DNA from: Gemmataceae bacterium
Lineage (GTDB): Bacteria; Planctomycetota; Planctomycetia; Gemmatales; Gemmataceae
Direction: 5' to 3'
DNA length: 64,000 bases
Assembly (NCBI GenBank): GCA_019636445.1
Contig: JAHBXO010000001.1
Location: forward strand, 328,434-392,433
Made by a program: the position numbers and the translations under genes. Position 1 is the first letter of the stretch. Each line of letters starts with the position of its first letter. Positions 62,481-64,000 of the stretch are shown in pieces. Below the pieces are notes generated by a model, which saw only the letters and a program-made list of their open reading frames with translations, made no database searches and was not told the DNA's origin.

Positions 62481-62651
62481 GGTCGGTACTCCACTCTCGC
62501 GGCCGGTCGCCCGGCGGAATCGGAAACGGCTGTTTTTCTACCCCGAACCCGGGGGGAAGCAAGTAGCCGCGCGAAAAACCCCGCCGCGCGAATTCCCCTG
62601 ACTTCCCGCGCGATCCACGTTAAACTGTAGCTGTTCCCGCGAGGGCTTGCC

Positions 62652-63758
62652 GTGCGGTCAATCGTTCCGCTGCTCCTCCTTTTGGCGTCCGTCCCGTCGC
62701 TCGGCGCCGCGCCCCCGCGCGAACGGATGGACGACGCCATCGATCGCGGCCTCGTCTTCCTCCGCAACAGCCAGAACAACGACGGCAGCTGGTCCGGCGG
62801 CGGTGGACTGTTCGCCATGGGCGGCGGGCGGGGCGACCTCGCCGTCACCGCGCTCTCGGTGATGGCGTTCCTGTCGGCGGGGCATGTGCCGGGCGAAGGC
62901 AAGCACGGCGCCGCCATCGAGAAAGGCGTCCGCCACGTCATGGGCCAGCAGCAGCGCAACGGGCTGTTCGCGGGCAGCGGCGGCGGGTTCGGCGGCGGGC
63001 AGGAGATGTACACCCACGGCATCTGCACGCTCATGCTCGCCGAGGCCGCCGGCATGACCGACGGCAAACTCGCGGAGGAACTCCGCACGCGCCTCACCGC
63101 CGCCGTCACCTGCGTCCTCGCCGGCCAGCGCCAGCACAACGGCCCCGACCGCGGCGGCTGGCGCTATCGCATGGTCGGCTCCGACGCCGACCTCAGCGTC
63201 ACCGGCTGGCAGCTCATGGCCCTGCGCGGCGCCCGCAACCTCGGCTGCGATGTCCCCGCCGAGCGGATCAAGCAGGCCGTCGACTACGTCCGCCGCTGCC
63301 ACGATCCGCTTAGCGGCGGATTCCGTTATACGACGCAGAACCAGCTCACGGTTCCCTGCACCGGCACCGGCATCCTCGCCATGGAACTTTGCGGCAAGGA
63401 ATACCACCGCTCGCCCGAAGTCCTCCGCGCCGGAGCGTTCATCCTCCAGCGCAACCTGAACCCGGGCCAGGCGCACTTCTTCTACGGCATCTACTACACC
63501 TCGCAGGGGATGTTCCAATTGGGCGGCAACGAATGGAAAGCGTTCCGTCCGCGTTTGCACGCCCTGCTGCTCCAAAATAATCCGCCGCGCGCGGATGGAT
63601 CGTGGCAGGCCGGCGGGCAGGCAGCGTACGACGACATGCAACAGGGGCCGAACTACTGCACCGCGATGGCGATTCTGGCGCTCACGGTGGAATATCGCTA
63701 TTTGCCGATCTACCAGCGATTTGAAGAGCCGATTGAAAAGGACGCGAACGATCCGTGA
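62652..63758 (+). CDS. secreted squalene-oxidase-repeat toroid protein
   Basis: 368 residues from a GTG at 62652, with signal peptide (IVPLLLLLASVPSLGAAPP). At least five repeats of the alpha/alpha-toroid are visible: LVFLRNSQNNDGSWSGG, VRHVMGQQQRNGLFAG, VLAGQRQHNGPDRGGWRY, VDYVRRCHDPLSGGFRYTTQ, and the ending TAMAILALTVEYRYLPIYQRF, which closely resembles that of the operon-end toroid (TCLAILTLEVYYRHLPLY, 280-1878). Unlike that protein it is secreted rather than membrane-anchored, and is not next to exbB/exbD. No DxDD motif. Function unknown. Confidence 0.85.
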   Translation: MRSIVPLLLLLASVPSLGAAPPRERMDDAIDRGLVFLRNSQNNDGSWSGGGGLFAMGGGRGDLAVTALSVMAFLSAGHVPGEGKHGAAIEKGVRHVMGQQQRNGLFAGSGGGFGGGQEMYTHGICTLMLAEAAGMTDGKLAEELRTRLTAAVTCVLAGQRQHNGPDRGGWRYRMVGSDADLSVTGWQLMALRGARNLGCDVPAERIKQAVDYVRRCHDPLSGGFRYTTQNQLTVPCTGTGILAMELCGKEYHRSPEVLRAGAFILQRNLNPGQAHFFYGIYYTSQGMFQLGGNEWKAFRPRLHALLLQNNPPRADGSWQAGGQAAYDDMQQGPNYCTAMAILALTVEYRYLPIYQRFEEPIEKDANDP

Positions 63759-63784
63759 CGGTGGTCGGGTGCGCCTTTGGATTT

Positions 63785-63827
63785 CGGCATCCTGACAGGC
63801 GGGCAAAGACACCTGCCCGATGCCGAC
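63785..63827. terminator. imperfect hairpin after the toroid gene
   Basis: TCGGCAT (63785-63791) pairs with ATGCCGA (63821-63827) and CGGGCA (63801-63806) with TGCCCG (63815-63820); a bulge lies on the left side. A T-run is lacking, so a terminator role is uncertain. Confidence 0.4.
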
Positions 63828-63858
63828 AACATCCGCCAACTCGATCGTCGTACGTTTT

Positions 63859-63999
63859 CTACTTAATACTCGCCGGTTTGATCGTATAAGACGGACCGCC
63901 GTACCCGATGGAGACCATTCTTTGGCCCCGGAGGGGCTGCGGGGTGTAGTGACTGTATCGGAAGTCAATACGAAACTTCAACGTCCGAGTGTTGCCAGG
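63859..63999 (-). CDS. possible C-terminal end of a gene (partial)
   Basis: On the minus strand a frame is open from the window edge to TAG at 63859-63861, giving 46 residues: FRIDFRYSHYTPQPL, then RMVSIGYGGPSYTIKPASIK. The composition is plausible for a secreted beta-rich protein, but the piece is short and its start is outside the window. No family can be named. The DNA is less GC-rich than its surroundings. Confidence 0.35.
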   Translation of the reverse strand, partial: PGNTRTLKFRIDFRYSHYTPQPLRGQRMVSIGYGGPSYTIKPASIK

Positions 64000-64000
64000 T

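Overview
The window is high-GC DNA and reads as a chromosome segment of a planctomycete, most likely of the Gemmata/Gemmataceae type. The evidence is DUF1501 proteins with twin-arginine-like leaders, TIGR03067, PPC-domain and DUF350 proteins, terpenoid-cyclase-like alpha/alpha-toroid (squalene-oxidase-repeat) proteins, small planctomycete-only families, and many quasi-palindromic intergenic repeats. Genes lie on both strands in short operons. No integrase, transposase gene, phage block or CRISPR array is visible. About 75 protein genes and one candidate tRNA are supported.

Left end (1-7 kb): the tail of a DUF1501 gene, then a minus-strand operon exbB - exbD - exbD - secreted single-pass protein - TonB-like transmembrane/toroid fusion. 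I regard this as the most interesting locus. A divergent gene encodes a DNA-binding-like domain joined by a long acidic linker to a C-terminal membrane anchor. 7-20 kb: arfB, two sugar/CBS genes, a second DUF1501 gene, csrA with its own promoter, a SAM methyltransferase, an Rrf2 regulator, uppP, mnmA, a secreted toroid and fabH. 20-26 kb: a PPC-domain protein, then a serine/threonine-dehydratase-like, amidase and aspartoacylase-like run that may degrade N-acylated amino acids. 26-31 kb: a small PII-type protein with a Ser/Gly-rich lipoprotein and DUF350 protein, and clpB.

30-45 kb: two paralogous 90-residue proteins flank an NHL-repeat protein; then a serine hydrolase, ybeY, type III glutamine synthetase, a RelE/ParE-like toxin-antitoxin pair, a Cys-rich copper-storage-like protein next to an ArsR regulator with a visible operator, a GT39-like enzyme, a small c-type cytochrome, an AAA+ ATPase, a sialate O-acetylesterase and a second PPC protein. 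45-58 kb: UxaE-like epimerase, LOG-family protein, two tandem VapBC modules, DJ-1/PfpI protein, a haem-bearing membrane protein, nrnA, an SDR, divergent queC/queF (queuosine), a candidate tRNA-Trp, a TIGR03067 protein, an Rpn-like nuclease, a NYN-domain protein, a planctomycete-family protein, and larB. 58-64 kb: PDZ protein, GNAT, rfbD, a DUF5678/retropepsin-like pair, two secreted proteins (one a toroid), and possibly the end of another gene.

The second theme is repeats. At least five quasi-palindromic 'word' families occupy intergenic spaces, and one of them encodes most of a signal peptide. Two short dispersed elements sit at the 3' ends of genes and in two cases supply the stop codon. 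Functional calls rest on motif reading by eye; no database search was run.
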